Shown one piece after another: positions 1 to 7,063 of a DNA stretch of 64,000 nucleotides. Location: NCBI GenBank assembly GCA_944389065.1, contig CALXKZ010000069.1, positions 1-64,000 on the forward strand, in the 5' to 3' direction. The translations under genes were made by a program, and so were the position numbers. How positions within the stretch are numbered: the stretch's first letter is position 1; every line of letters begins with the position of its first letter. Under the pieces are notes generated by a model. It was not told the origin of the DNA. It did not search any database and was given only the letters and a program-made list of their open reading frames with translations. Source of the DNA: an uncultured Spirochaetaceae bacterium (GTDB taxonomy: Bacteria > Spirochaetota > Spirochaetia > Sphaerochaetales > Sphaerochaetaceae).

Positions 1-213
1 TTCAAGGATATCTATCTTATCCTGACAGCGGCCGAGAACGAAGCAAATACTCCGGATAAGGCTATTTCATGTCTGCAAGGCTGGGTTGATTGCTTTGAGA
101 GAGCAAGAATCGCAAAGGTCATATTCGCAGGGGGAGTAAATGAACGAAACGAAGCAAATGGGCATCCCTCAATGAAGAATGCATATGAAACAGGAAATCA
201 GGTAGGAAAATAA
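1..213 (+). CDS. Flavodoxin/NADPH-dependent FMN reductase family protein, C-terminal part
   Basis: The reading frame is open from the window edge to TAA at 211-213 and gives 70 residues. The pattern LILTAAENEA followed by GWVDCFERA and an ending resembling AYETGNQVGK matches the last third of small flavodoxin-fold iron-sulfur flavoprotein/NADPH-dependent FMN reductase proteins, where a TAA-rich loop follows the last beta strand. Such proteins bind FMN and act as cytoplasmic electron carriers or reductases. The N-terminal FMN-binding loop lies outside the window, so the assignment rests on the C-terminal pattern alone. A good terminator lies about 60 bases downstream. Confidence 0.55.
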   Translation, partial: FKDIYLILTAAENEANTPDKAISCLQGWVDCFERARIAKVIFAGGVNERNEANGHPSMKNAYETGNQVGK

Positions 214-276
214 AAAGCTCTGGCAGTTTTTCGTGTTTTCATGGAAGCATTCTAAAAGGAATATCTAAAGCTGAAC

Positions 277-305
277 GAGGCGGAGCACACTACCCCGCCT
301 CTTTT
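277..305 (+). terminator. Rho-independent terminator after the flavodoxin-family gene
   Basis: A perfect 7-bp stem (GAGGCGG at 277-283 with CCGCCTC at 295-301) is followed directly by TTTT. It sits between the plus-strand flavodoxin gene and the converging minus-strand hypothetical gene. The T tract is on the plus-strand side, so it serves mainly the upstream gene. Confidence 0.75.
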
Positions 306-306
306 G

Positions 307-663
307 TCACACATCTCCGAAGATGTGCTCAGGAGTTCCTTCCGGCCAGTTGCTGAAATCCGCAGGTTCGATTCTGAGGAGTTCTTCTTTGTAATCCCCA
401 TACTTCACGCCTCCGATTTCCAGATCATCCTCTGCCGGGACAAGCTCAAGAATCTCTCCTGTCCTCAGGTTCTGGCCGCAGTAAGCAGTGCCGACGACAA
501 GCCTCTCATCCGGCTCCAGCTTCATCAGAAGTTCCTTTGCTTTCTTCAGCGCCTCACGCACATCAAGATAGCACCATGTCCAGGTGTCATCATTGTTTCC
601 GAACTCGACACAAACCGCTTTCACAACGCGGATGTGATCCGGTCTCTGGTATTTCTCTGACAT
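307..663 (-). CDS. Hypothetical protein, 118 aa
   Basis: I do not recognise this acidic cytoplasmic protein. It has no signal peptide or membrane segment. It begins MSEKYQRPDH, has a Trp/Cys-rich strand (TWTWCYLD) near residue 28, then a charged helix rich in Lys and Glu, and ends in a Pro/Trp-containing tail. I chose the ATG at 663; a longer in-frame version to 729 would run through the antitoxin operator region and looks less likely. The Shine-Dalgarno is weak. The gene is divergent from the RelB-type antitoxin and converges on the terminator at 277-305. A small accessory or phage-like gene is possible, but its function is unknown. Confidence 0.5.
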   Translation of the reverse strand: MSEKYQRPDHIRVVKAVCVEFGNNDDTWTWCYLDVREALKKAKELLMKLEPDERLVVGTAYCGQNLRTGEILELVPAEDDLEIGGVKYGDYKEELLRIEPADFSNWPEGTPEHIFGDV

Positions 664-699
664 AGGAAATAATAAGCATAAATCTTGATTCAAATTTAT

Positions 700-734
700 T
701 TGCATTGCATTTGCAAATTCAGTAAACAATGCAA
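700..734. promoter_or_regulatory. Candidate antitoxin operator
   Basis: An 8-bp perfect inverted repeat (TTGCATTG at 700-707, CAATGCAA at 727-734) encloses a second perfect palindrome, ATTTGCAAAT at 709-718. It lies 24 bases before the antitoxin ATG at 758, just upstream of its AGGAG ribosome site. RelB/DinJ antitoxins normally repress their own promoter at such palindromes, so this is the likely autoregulatory site. The sequence is observed; the role is inferred. Confidence 0.55.
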
Positions 735-757
735 TATTTTAATCAGGAGAGTATAGT

Positions 758-1030
758 ATGCAGACACAGAAAAGCAATCTCACTATCCGCATAGAACCGG
801 AACTCAAGAAAGAGGCTTCAGCTCTCTTCAGATCCTTAGGCTTAGATCTGAGCACAGCAACAGGCATTTTCTATCGTCAGGCCCTTAGGTGCCATGGCCT
901 TCCATTTGAAGTCAAGTTAGACGAGCCCAATGAGATTACATACAAAGCAATGGATGATGCGGAAAATGGCAGAGATATGCATGGCCCATACAACAGTGTG
1001 AAGGAGCTCATGGAGGCTCTTGATACTTAA
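758..1030 (+). CDS. RelB/DinJ-family antitoxin
   Basis: This 90-residue protein has a ribbon-helix-helix N-terminus: NLTIRIEPELKKEA, then the helix around LGLDLSTATGIFYRQAL. This is the DNA-binding half of RelB/DinJ antitoxins. The C-terminal 40 residues are acidic and should wrap and neutralise an RNase toxin of the YafQ/RelE fold. It acts in the cytoplasm as antidote and as repressor of its own promoter. ATG at 758 follows a clear AGGAG. It ends at 1030, and the next codon at 1031 begins the toxin frame, which is the usual tight coupling. The partner toxin is frameshifted, so the antitoxin may be an orphan. Confidence 0.85.
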   Translation: MQTQKSNLTIRIEPELKKEASALFRSLGLDLSTATGIFYRQALRCHGLPFEVKLDEPNEITYKAMDDAENGRDMHGPYNSVKELMEALDT

Positions 1031-1321
1031 TTGAAATTCACTGGCCAGTTCAAGAAAGATTATAAACGTGCTGTGAAAAGAGGCTGCCGACCAGAGAAGC
1101 AGGAAGAGGTAATCACTCTTTTATGCGAAGAGAAACCTCTTCCTGAGAAATTCAGGGATCACCAATTGCAGAATTCTCGGAATTACAAAGGCATGAGGGA
1201 ATGCCATATAGAGCCAGACTGGCTGCTGATATACAGGAAATGCTTATTCTTGGACTTATCAGAACAGGAACACATAGCGACTTATTCTGACCAAAACGTC
1301 AAATATGGCTGCATCAGATAA
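1031..1321 (+). pseudogene. YafQ-like mRNA interferase toxin, frameshifted
   Basis: The frame starts with TTG at 1031, immediately after the antitoxin stop, and encodes a YafQ/RelE-fold toxin up to residue 70. The middle carries the expected DHQLQN, RECHIEPDW and LLIYR segments, which hold His, Asp and Trp residues of the active site. After codon 1238-1240 the frame is wrong. The conserved ending LILGLIRTGTHSDLF is encoded in another frame from 1243 to the TGA at 1288-1290. In the annotated frame, translation instead runs through unrelated residues to 1321. The catalytic His and Phe of the GTHSDLF motif are therefore lost. From family spacing a net loss of about 4 bases near 1241 is likely. 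The toxin is probably inactive. Confidence 0.8.
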
Positions 1322-1552
1322 CCCTAGCTCAATGAAGATGAACTGGAAAAACCCTGTGAGTGAAGACATGGCTGATTACCCCAAACTGTATTGACGATTT
1401 CAGCTATATCCGTAAGACATTCCGTCTGATTGTATCATTAAGTTTGTTCAAACACATCTAAACATATATAAATCCATCCTTGATTTCAGTACGGATTATG
1501 ACAAAACCGGTCTGAAATTCCGAACGGTTTACAGAAAAACCATTTGAATTAT

Positions 1553-1581
1553 TTGACTGGTTTGCGGTTTGCTGATAATAT
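1553..1581 (+). promoter_or_regulatory. Sigma70-type promoter of the DUF4143 gene
   Basis: TTGACT (1553-1558) and TAATAT (1576-1581) are separated by exactly 17 bases. The -10 box ends only 6 bases before the ATG at 1588, so the predicted transcription start is at or next to the A of the start codon. No Shine-Dalgarno is present, which fits a leaderless mRNA. The rest of the 1322-1552 gap shows only AT-rich sequence with no gene I can support. Confidence 0.55.
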
Positions 1582-1587
1582 TAACTC

Positions 1588-2895
1588 ATGTCAGTGAAAG
1601 AAATTCTTCAGGAAATAATCATCGAGCATCAGAGTCTTCCTTTTCCAGAGATTATCAAAAGGGAGATCGAGATTGAACGAATACCTCGGAAAGCAACCAT
1701 TGTGATAGGTATCCGCAGGTGCGGAAAGACAACTCTGATGTATCAAAGAGAGAAAGAGCTCATTGATTCAGGTATAGACAGAAAAGCGATATGCTTCATT
1801 GATTTCTCAGATGACCGTCTTGTAAGTTTACGTAGTGGCGAACCGGGCATTGTCGCAGAAGCATACTATTCCCTTTTCCCTGAAATGGAGAATGAGAAGG
1901 TCTATTTTTTCTTCGATGAGATCCAGAATCTCAGAAGCTGGGAACTGTTTATCAACCGCATGATGAATACCAGACAATGCGAAATCAATATCACAGGTTC
2001 AAGTGCCAAGCTCCTAGAAAAGGAAGCCTCTACAGAAATAGGGGGAAGAAAACTGACATGGCACCTCTACCCTTACTCCTTTTCTGAATTCCTTCACTCC
2101 AGGAATATCGGGCAGACAATGCCGCACAGCGCAGGCGAGAAGGCCCAGCTTGTCAACATGTACCAGGCATATTCCAGAATCGGAGGCTTCCCGGAATCAC
2201 AGCTCTTCTCATCTCAGTCCGTTATACATAAGTATCTGCAGAATACGGCAAACGATATTATTTACCGTGATATCATTGAAAGATATGAAGTCGCAAATGT
2301 CATGGCAATAAAGGCTATGATGCTCATTCTTGCAGGTCAGATGTCTTCGAAGCTCAGCATTACAAAGCTCTATAAAAGACTTCGCGGAATGCAGATCAGA
2401 GTATCAAAAGAAGCCGTTGGCGAATACCTGTCATACTTCGAGGATTCATTCTTCCTCGCACTCGTCCCCATACGAAGCTACAATATTGCTGTAATCAGCA
2501 CAAACGAGAAAAAGGTATACCTTGCAGACCACGTGCTCTCTGCGGCACTATCACCGCAGAAACAATCAGAAGGGCTTGTTCTTGAGAATATCATTGCAAT
2601 GCATCTGATACGGAAGCATGGCAAGGATAATATTGCTTATTATAGAACACCACGAGGCTATGAAATTGATTTTGCAATCGGCCCTGATGATGACATTACA
2701 CTCATCCAGGTTTCTGCCAGCCTGGAAAACGAAGAGACCAGGAATAGGGAAATACGAGCAATCGAAGAGGCCCAGAGGATACTCAATCCCACGCACTCTT
2801 ATATCATTACACTTTCTGAGGAAGGTGAGATAGAAACAGATTCCGGCAGGATTCATGTGATTCCTGCATGGAAATATCTTCTCTTCCACGATTGA
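1588..2895 (+). CDS. DUF4143-type AAA ATPase
   Basis: This 435-residue protein has an N-terminal AAA domain with Walker A GIRRCGKTTL around residue 42 and Walker B VYFFFDEIQN near residue 107. Its C-terminal half has the DUF4143 pattern, a nuclease-like fold ending in the GYEIDFAI strand near residue 355. Length is normal for the family. These proteins are common in bacterial accessory regions and are often horizontally mobile; the cellular role is not established. The gene is a single unit with its own promoter ending at the ATG. The neighbourhood (toxin-antitoxin remnant, transposase remnant) supports an accessory island. Confidence 0.85.
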   Translation: MSVKEILQEIIIEHQSLPFPEIIKREIEIERIPRKATIVIGIRRCGKTTLMYQREKELIDSGIDRKAICFIDFSDDRLVSLRSGEPGIVAEAYYSLFPEMENEKVYFFFDEIQNLRSWELFINRMMNTRQCEINITGSSAKLLEKEASTEIGGRKLTWHLYPYSFSEFLHSRNIGQTMPHSAGEKAQLVNMYQAYSRIGGFPESQLFSSQSVIHKYLQNTANDIIYRDIIERYEVANVMAIKAMMLILAGQMSSKLSITKLYKRLRGMQIRVSKEAVGEYLSYFEDSFFLALVPIRSYNIAVISTNEKKVYLADHVLSAALSPQKQSEGLVLENIIAMHLIRKHGKDNIAYYRTPRGYEIDFAIGPDDDITLIQVSASLENEETRNREIRAIEEAQRILNPTHSYIITLSEEGEIETDSGRIHVIPAWKYLLFHD

Positions 2896-2924
2896 GAATC
2901 ACTCCAGACATTATCAAAACTGAG

Positions 2925-3090
2925 GTGCACTGGAATAATGAGCTTATTCAACCTTCCTCTCCAGGAGTCTCCATATTGTCTAAATCCGAAGATTGACGCA
3001 TTAAAGTCAGCGACGGAAGAAACAAAGACAAATCCGGAGTGGATTTTCCTTGCCGTCAAAGGGGCTGAAAAGACTTGGCAGCACTGGTAA
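2925..3090 (+). pseudogene. Possible decayed IS256-family transposase C-terminus
   Basis: Two adjacent frames together resemble the end of an IS256-type transposase. HWNNEL (from 2928) is comparable with NWNEL, and the next frame gives SLFNLP, then IDALKSATEETKT, then FLAVKGAEKTWQHW, ending in TAA at 3088-3090. In the intact element of this window the corresponding stretch reads TSFFQYP, TTNAIEGFNRQLRKVTKT and FLAMRDITAKW. Order and spacing agree, but identity is low and a frameshift is needed. I treat it as a probable relic of an older insertion next to the DUF4143 gene. The rest of the gap to 3140 shows nothing else. Confidence 0.35.
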
Positions 3091-3140
3091 ACGAAACACA
3101 GGAAGCAAGACCTGGCCTTATCATAAAAGGCATCAATCTC

Positions 3141-3494
3141 CTATGTTCTCTCAGCATTCCTTGTCGCTATGACATCAGCACCGGTTGAAAGCACATCATG
3201 TATGATCACATCCCCGATATGGACAGGGGCCTCGGCCTTCCTTATCTCATCCATGACAGGGAATATCATGGATCTGGGGATGGGCTTATCAACACGGACG
3301 CTCACGATCTCCATACTGCCATGAAGCAGGCGCACCGATGAAGATATCGTACGGACAGGAGAGGTAAGCTCCTGCCTGGCATACTCCTTGCCTTTGATGC
3401 AGAGATTCCCTTCAACAGTTATTTCCTTTCCATCAATATCGGCTTCAAGAGTGCATCCATTCGGGCATATTATGCATGTAAGTGTCTTTTTCAT
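3141..3494 (-). CDS. DUF1667 domain protein, Fe-S accessory subunit
   Basis: This 117-residue protein begins MKKTLTCIICPNGC and has a further Cys in GNLCIKG near residue 32. That C-x2-C-x3-C plus C pattern is the DUF1667 signature and could ligate a metal or Fe-S centre. DUF1667 genes typically follow a GlpA-like dehydrogenase and an NAD(P)/FAD oxidoreductase, exactly as here, so it probably acts as the third component of that redox system. The start overlaps the stop of the upstream oxidoreductase by 4 bases (ATGA), so the genes are translationally coupled. It is the last gene of the operon. Confidence 0.85.
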   Translation of the reverse strand: MKKTLTCIICPNGCTLEADIDGKEITVEGNLCIKGKEYARQELTSPVRTISSSVRLLHGSMEIVSVRVDKPIPRSMIFPVMDEIRKAEAPVHIGDVIIHDVLSTGADVIATRNAERT

Positions 3495-4729
3495 GATTCT
3501 ATAACGACCTCCAGATCCCCTGACGGAGAGACAGATCCCGATGGGATATCAATCATTATCATCTCGGCAGGATTTATGCGCCTCATGCGCTTTCTTACGA
3601 TATCCCTGCCATTCTGCGATACTGATACGACAGCATCCTTTTCAACCCTCGAGGCCCTCAGCGACAGTACGAATCCATCATCAGATACAACTTTCTGCGG
3701 CACAGTGTGCCCCACTCCCTTCCCGCATCTTACAAAGACATTCCTATCCGCTCTGAGGCTTCCTTCAAGATAGCGGGAAACAGAGGCTGCAAGGCGCTCG
3801 GATTCAAGTGATACATAATCCACAAGATCGTGGACATGAAGGACATTGCCCGATGAGAATATCCCCGGGATCGATGTCATGAAATGCTCATCGGCATAAG
3901 CGCCATCGGTATGCGGATCGATAAGGATTCCAGCATCCTTCATAAGCCCGTTATCAGGACAGAGCCCAACAGATAGAATCAGGGTATCGCAGGGATAGAA
4001 CTTCTCCGTTCCAGCAACAGGCGAAAGAGATGCATCGACTTCGCTTACAGTCACCCCTTCGATCCTGGACCGGCCATGGATATCCGTAACAGTATGCGAT
4101 AGATAGAGCGGTATGCCATAGTCCTCAAGGCACTGCACGATATTCCGTTCCAGTCCGTTAGGATGGTCCTGTATCTCAAAGACAGCCTTCACATCAGCGC
4201 CCTCAAGCGTAAGACGCCGTGCCATTATAAGCCCGATGTCCCCGCTTCCCAGTATCACTACGCTCTTCCCAGGCATTCTGTTGTAAAGATTCATATATGC
4301 CTGTGCGCATCCTGCCGTGAATACCCCGCTTGGGCGCTCTCCTGGTATCATAACAGAGCCTCTGGAACGTTCCCTGCATCCCATCGCAAGGATGACAGCC
4401 CTGGCAGAATATCTTAAGATCCCGGACGGAGTCACAGCCTCAACCATCCTGTCTTCTATCAGATTTATGACAGTAGCATCCGTATGGAACTCTATATTCC
4501 TTCTCAAAGCCTCGTCGATGAATATCGCGGCATATTCAGGCCCAGAGAGGCTCTTTCCGAAGCGGGAAAGCCCAAAGCCATCATGTATGCACTGCCTCAG
4601 GATGCCTCCGAGCTGGCTTTCCCTTTCAAGGATCACGGCATCATGCACCCCAAGCTTATCAAGGGCTATCGCAGCAGCAAGTCCTGCAGGGCCTCCTCCG
4701 ATGATCACAACGCTCTTTTCCTCAATCAT
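3491..4729 (-). CDS. FAD/NAD(P)-dependent oxidoreductase of the glycerol-3-phosphate dehydrogenase-type cluster
   Basis: This 412-residue pyridine nucleotide-disulfide reductase-fold flavoprotein has an N-terminal FAD-binding Rossmann motif (VIIGGGPAGLAAA), a GGILRQCIHDGFG segment near residue 45, and a second dinucleotide motif (VVILGSGDIGLIMARR) near residue 165. It lacks a CxxC redox disulfide of the thioredoxin reductase kind. In this family it works with the GlpA-like subunit and DUF1667 protein, probably passing electrons from a 2-hydroxy acid or glycerol phosphate substrate to another carrier. I chose ATG at 4729 because it overlaps the upstream stop as ATGA; a version 11 codons longer reads into the upstream gene. 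Confidence 0.85.
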   Translation of the reverse strand: MIEEKSVVIIGGGPAGLAAAIALDKLGVHDAVILERESQLGGILRQCIHDGFGLSRFGKSLSGPEYAAIFIDEALRRNIEFHTDATVINLIEDRMVEAVTPSGILRYSARAVILAMGCRERSRGSVMIPGERPSGVFTAGCAQAYMNLYNRMPGKSVVILGSGDIGLIMARRLTLEGADVKAVFEIQDHPNGLERNIVQCLEDYGIPLYLSHTVTDIHGRSRIEGVTVSEVDASLSPVAGTEKFYPCDTLILSVGLCPDNGLMKDAGILIDPHTDGAYADEHFMTSIPGIFSSGNVLHVHDLVDYVSLESERLAASVSRYLEGSLRADRNVFVRCGKGVGHTVPQKVVSDDGFVLSLRASRVEKDAVVSVSQNGRDIVRKRMRRINPAEMIMIDIPSGSVSPSGDLEVVIES

Positions 4730-6183
4730 CTTCCATCCCTCATCTTTCCGGAAAGGACCCATGAAGAATCTCTCATATACCTTATATCCTCCCCTTTGAT
4801 CCCAAGCTCCTTTTCAATCAGGCTCTCGATCTTCATCTGGCAGAAACCAGCCTGACAGCCACCCATCATCGCCCTTGTCCTGTATTTGATGCCTGTAAGC
4901 GTATGAACACCAAGCGGATTATGTATCGCTCTTATTATCTCAGCTTCCGTTACCTTCTCGCAGGAGCATACCAATAAGCCATATCCGGAATCACGGGAAA
5001 TTGCCTCATTCCTTTCTTCCTCATCCATATCCATAAAGCGCTTGACGCTTTCATGGACTGGATTGAAATCGCTTTTCAGAGCGATGCAGAAACGATCCAG
5101 AAGCAATGAGATCGCATATCTGGCAATAGGGACTGCAGCAGTAAGCCCCGGTGATTCAATCCCGATCAGATTCACAGCACCGGGAGCTATATCATCACGG
5201 ATCTCTATCCTGAAATCCTGTATCACCCCATCGCTGTCGACCCATTTCGAGAGAATTCCGGAGAAAGTCCTTATGACATCTTTTTTATCTATATGGGGCC
5301 AGAGCGTTGATGCACTCTCCCTTAGATACTCCATCTTATCGGCAGGAACGCCATAGTATCCGAAATCATCTGTATTGACTGCATCCGGCCCCACTGTGAC
5401 ATTGCCATCGACAGTAGGAGTGACATGGATTCCCATGTAAGTATTCGAAGGAACAGGATAGACCGGCATCGGAAGAAGAGGTCCAAGGCGTTTATCAAGA
5501 ACAAGATAGTTTCCTTTGCTTCCTATGACTCTATAGCCTGTTATGCCCAGCATATCGGAAATATCCTTTGCCCCCTTGCCCGCAGCATTGAATAGCCATT
5601 TCACGGAAAAATCATCTTCTTCTGTATGCAGTATATAGCCGCCATTCCTCTTTCTTATTGAAAGCACCTTATGCCCGAAGAAATACCTGGCACCGTTCTC
5701 CGCTGCATTCTCCGCTAGATTTATCGTGAAAAGGAATGGATCCATGATACCGGAAAAGCGGGAGAACATGGCAAAGCGGCCATTCACGGCAGGCACAAGC
5801 TCGTGGAGCTTTTCTTCATCTATGATCTCTAGTCCCGCCGCACCATTATCAAAGCCCTGCTTCATCGTTCTCTCAAGCTGCTTCATATCCTCATCCGTGT
5901 TCCCGACAAGGACCTTGCCTGAGCGTATGAAGCGGAATCCGAGCTCGGCGGAGAGCTGATCCATCATCCTGTTGCCCTCAACGCAGAGCCGTGCTTTGAG
6001 AGAGCCTCTGTCGTATGCAAAGCCACCATGCACAACAGCGGAGTTCCTGCCGCTTGCCTCACAGACGACATCCAGGTTCTCCTCGAGAACTGCGATTGAA
6101 AGATCATAGCGGGAAAGCTCCCTTGCAATCGCGCTTCCGACAACGCCGCCTCCGATTACAGCTGCATCAAAAGAATGGAGCAT
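4726..6183 (-). CDS. GlpA-like FAD-dependent dehydrogenase with BFD [2Fe-2S] domain
   Basis: This 485-residue protein has an N-terminal DAO/GlpA-type FAD domain (AAVIGGGVVGSAIAREL, then the RNSAVVHGG substrate-side loop near residue 47). A C-terminal BFD-like [2Fe-2S] domain near residues 408-465 has cysteines in LVCSCEKVTEAE and GGCQAGFC. The layout matches GlpA of anaerobic glycerol-3-phosphate dehydrogenase and related 2-hydroxyglutarate-type enzymes, so the exact substrate is not certain. It is first in a three-gene operon. ATG at 6183 has an AGGAGG ribosome site and a strong promoter with a palindromic operator just upstream. Confidence 0.85.
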   Translation of the reverse strand: MLHSFDAAVIGGGVVGSAIARELSRYDLSIAVLEENLDVVCEASGRNSAVVHGGFAYDRGSLKARLCVEGNRMMDQLSAELGFRFIRSGKVLVGNTDEDMKQLERTMKQGFDNGAAGLEIIDEEKLHELVPAVNGRFAMFSRFSGIMDPFLFTINLAENAAENGARYFFGHKVLSIRKRNGGYILHTEEDDFSVKWLFNAAGKGAKDISDMLGITGYRVIGSKGNYLVLDKRLGPLLPMPVYPVPSNTYMGIHVTPTVDGNVTVGPDAVNTDDFGYYGVPADKMEYLRESASTLWPHIDKKDVIRTFSGILSKWVDSDGVIQDFRIEIRDDIAPGAVNLIGIESPGLTAAVPIARYAISLLLDRFCIALKSDFNPVHESVKRFMDMDEEERNEAISRDSGYGLLVCSCEKVTEAEIIRAIHNPLGVHTLTGIKYRTRAMMGGCQAGFCQMKIESLIEKELGIKGEDIRYMRDSSWVLSGKMRDGR

Positions 6184-6212
6184 ATAGCCTCCTGATATAT
6201 ATTTCAGCTTTT

Positions 6213-6240
6213 ATTATATATAACAATGACCTGAGGTCAA
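6213..6240 (-). promoter_or_regulatory. Promoter and palindromic operator of the redox operon
   Basis: Read on the minus strand, TTGACC (6235-6240) and a perfect TATAAT (6213-6218) are 16 bases apart and drive the gene starting at 6183. A palindrome TGACC-TGA-GGTCA at 6227-6239 overlaps the -35 box and part of the spacer, and also contains the stop codon of the gntR gene. That position would block RNA polymerase, so the adjacent GntR/FCD protein is the likely repressor, released by a substrate of the operon. Confidence 0.75.
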
Positions 6241-6968
6241 TTCCTGAAGTACTGAGGGTATGCGGATATTATCCCTGGAATATTCTCAAGATAGCGGGCC
6301 ATATGACGCTCAGCTATCACTCCTGCCCTCTCCTCATCTCTTTCCTCGATAGCATGGACAAGCTCTTCATGGTCTGAAAGGATGACAGAAGTCGGACGTG
6401 TACGGAAACTGAGGATCGTTGTCCTATCGAAAAGAGGCGCATAACGCTCTGAAAGCTCATACCAGAAACCAAGATCGGCGCGTTTGTAGAACACAGCATG
6501 GAAAGCCTTATCATAAAGCAGAATCCGCTTCTCATCCTTCCGTTCCATATACATCTTCCAGAGAACAAGATTCTCATACAGCATATTGATATCATCGGAG
6601 GAAAAGATACGGCATGCGATCCTTGCAAGCTCGCTTTCAAGGGTGCTTCTCAGGTGCCTGACCTCTTCGACAAGCTTCAGGTCAATGAAGGAGACATAGG
6701 TTCCCCTCTTTGGGCGTATATTGAGTATATGACGGCTGTCAAGCTCCAGCTCAGCCTCCCTGAAGGGAGTCCGGCTCACTTTGAGAAGAGGAAGCATCAA
6801 CTCCTCATCGATCTTCTCCCCCGGTTCAAGGCCACAGCTCACGATATTATCCACCAGCACACGGAGGACATAGTCCTTTGCGGACTCTCCCTCCTCTCTT
6901 TCAGGAACAGCAAACACTCTCTGATGATAATTTCCAGCATTCCTTCTTGCAAGAAGAAAGAGTCCCAT
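6237..6968 (-). CDS. GntR-family transcriptional regulator, FCD domain
   Basis: This protein of up to 243 residues has an N-terminal winged helix (EKIDEELMLPLLKVSRTPFREAE, then the wing around IRPKRGTYVS) and a C-terminal all-helical FCD ligand domain. The FCD family often binds organic acids through His and Asp residues; here DKAFHAVF, DHEELVHAI and a late ERH are visible. Recognition-helix residues SRTPFREA are typical. It is placed directly upstream of, and co-oriented with, the GlpA-like operon, and its stop lies inside the palindromic operator. The start is uncertain because the ATG at 6968 lacks a clear ribosome site. It most likely controls the redox operon. Confidence 0.85.
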   Translation of the reverse strand: MGLFLLARRNAGNYHQRVFAVPEREEGESAKDYVLRVLVDNIVSCGLEPGEKIDEELMLPLLKVSRTPFREAELELDSRHILNIRPKRGTYVSFIDLKLVEEVRHLRSTLESELARIACRIFSSDDINMLYENLVLWKMYMERKDEKRILLYDKAFHAVFYKRADLGFWYELSERYAPLFDRTTILSFRTRPTSVILSDHEELVHAIEERDEERAGVIAERHMARYLENIPGIISAYPQYFRN

Positions 6969-7063
6969 TGCCGCATCAGACTATGGATATTATCTTTATG
7001 CACACGATAGGGCATTGCCAATAATGGTGCTGTCCTATAAATTCATCAGATAGAGGATATTCA

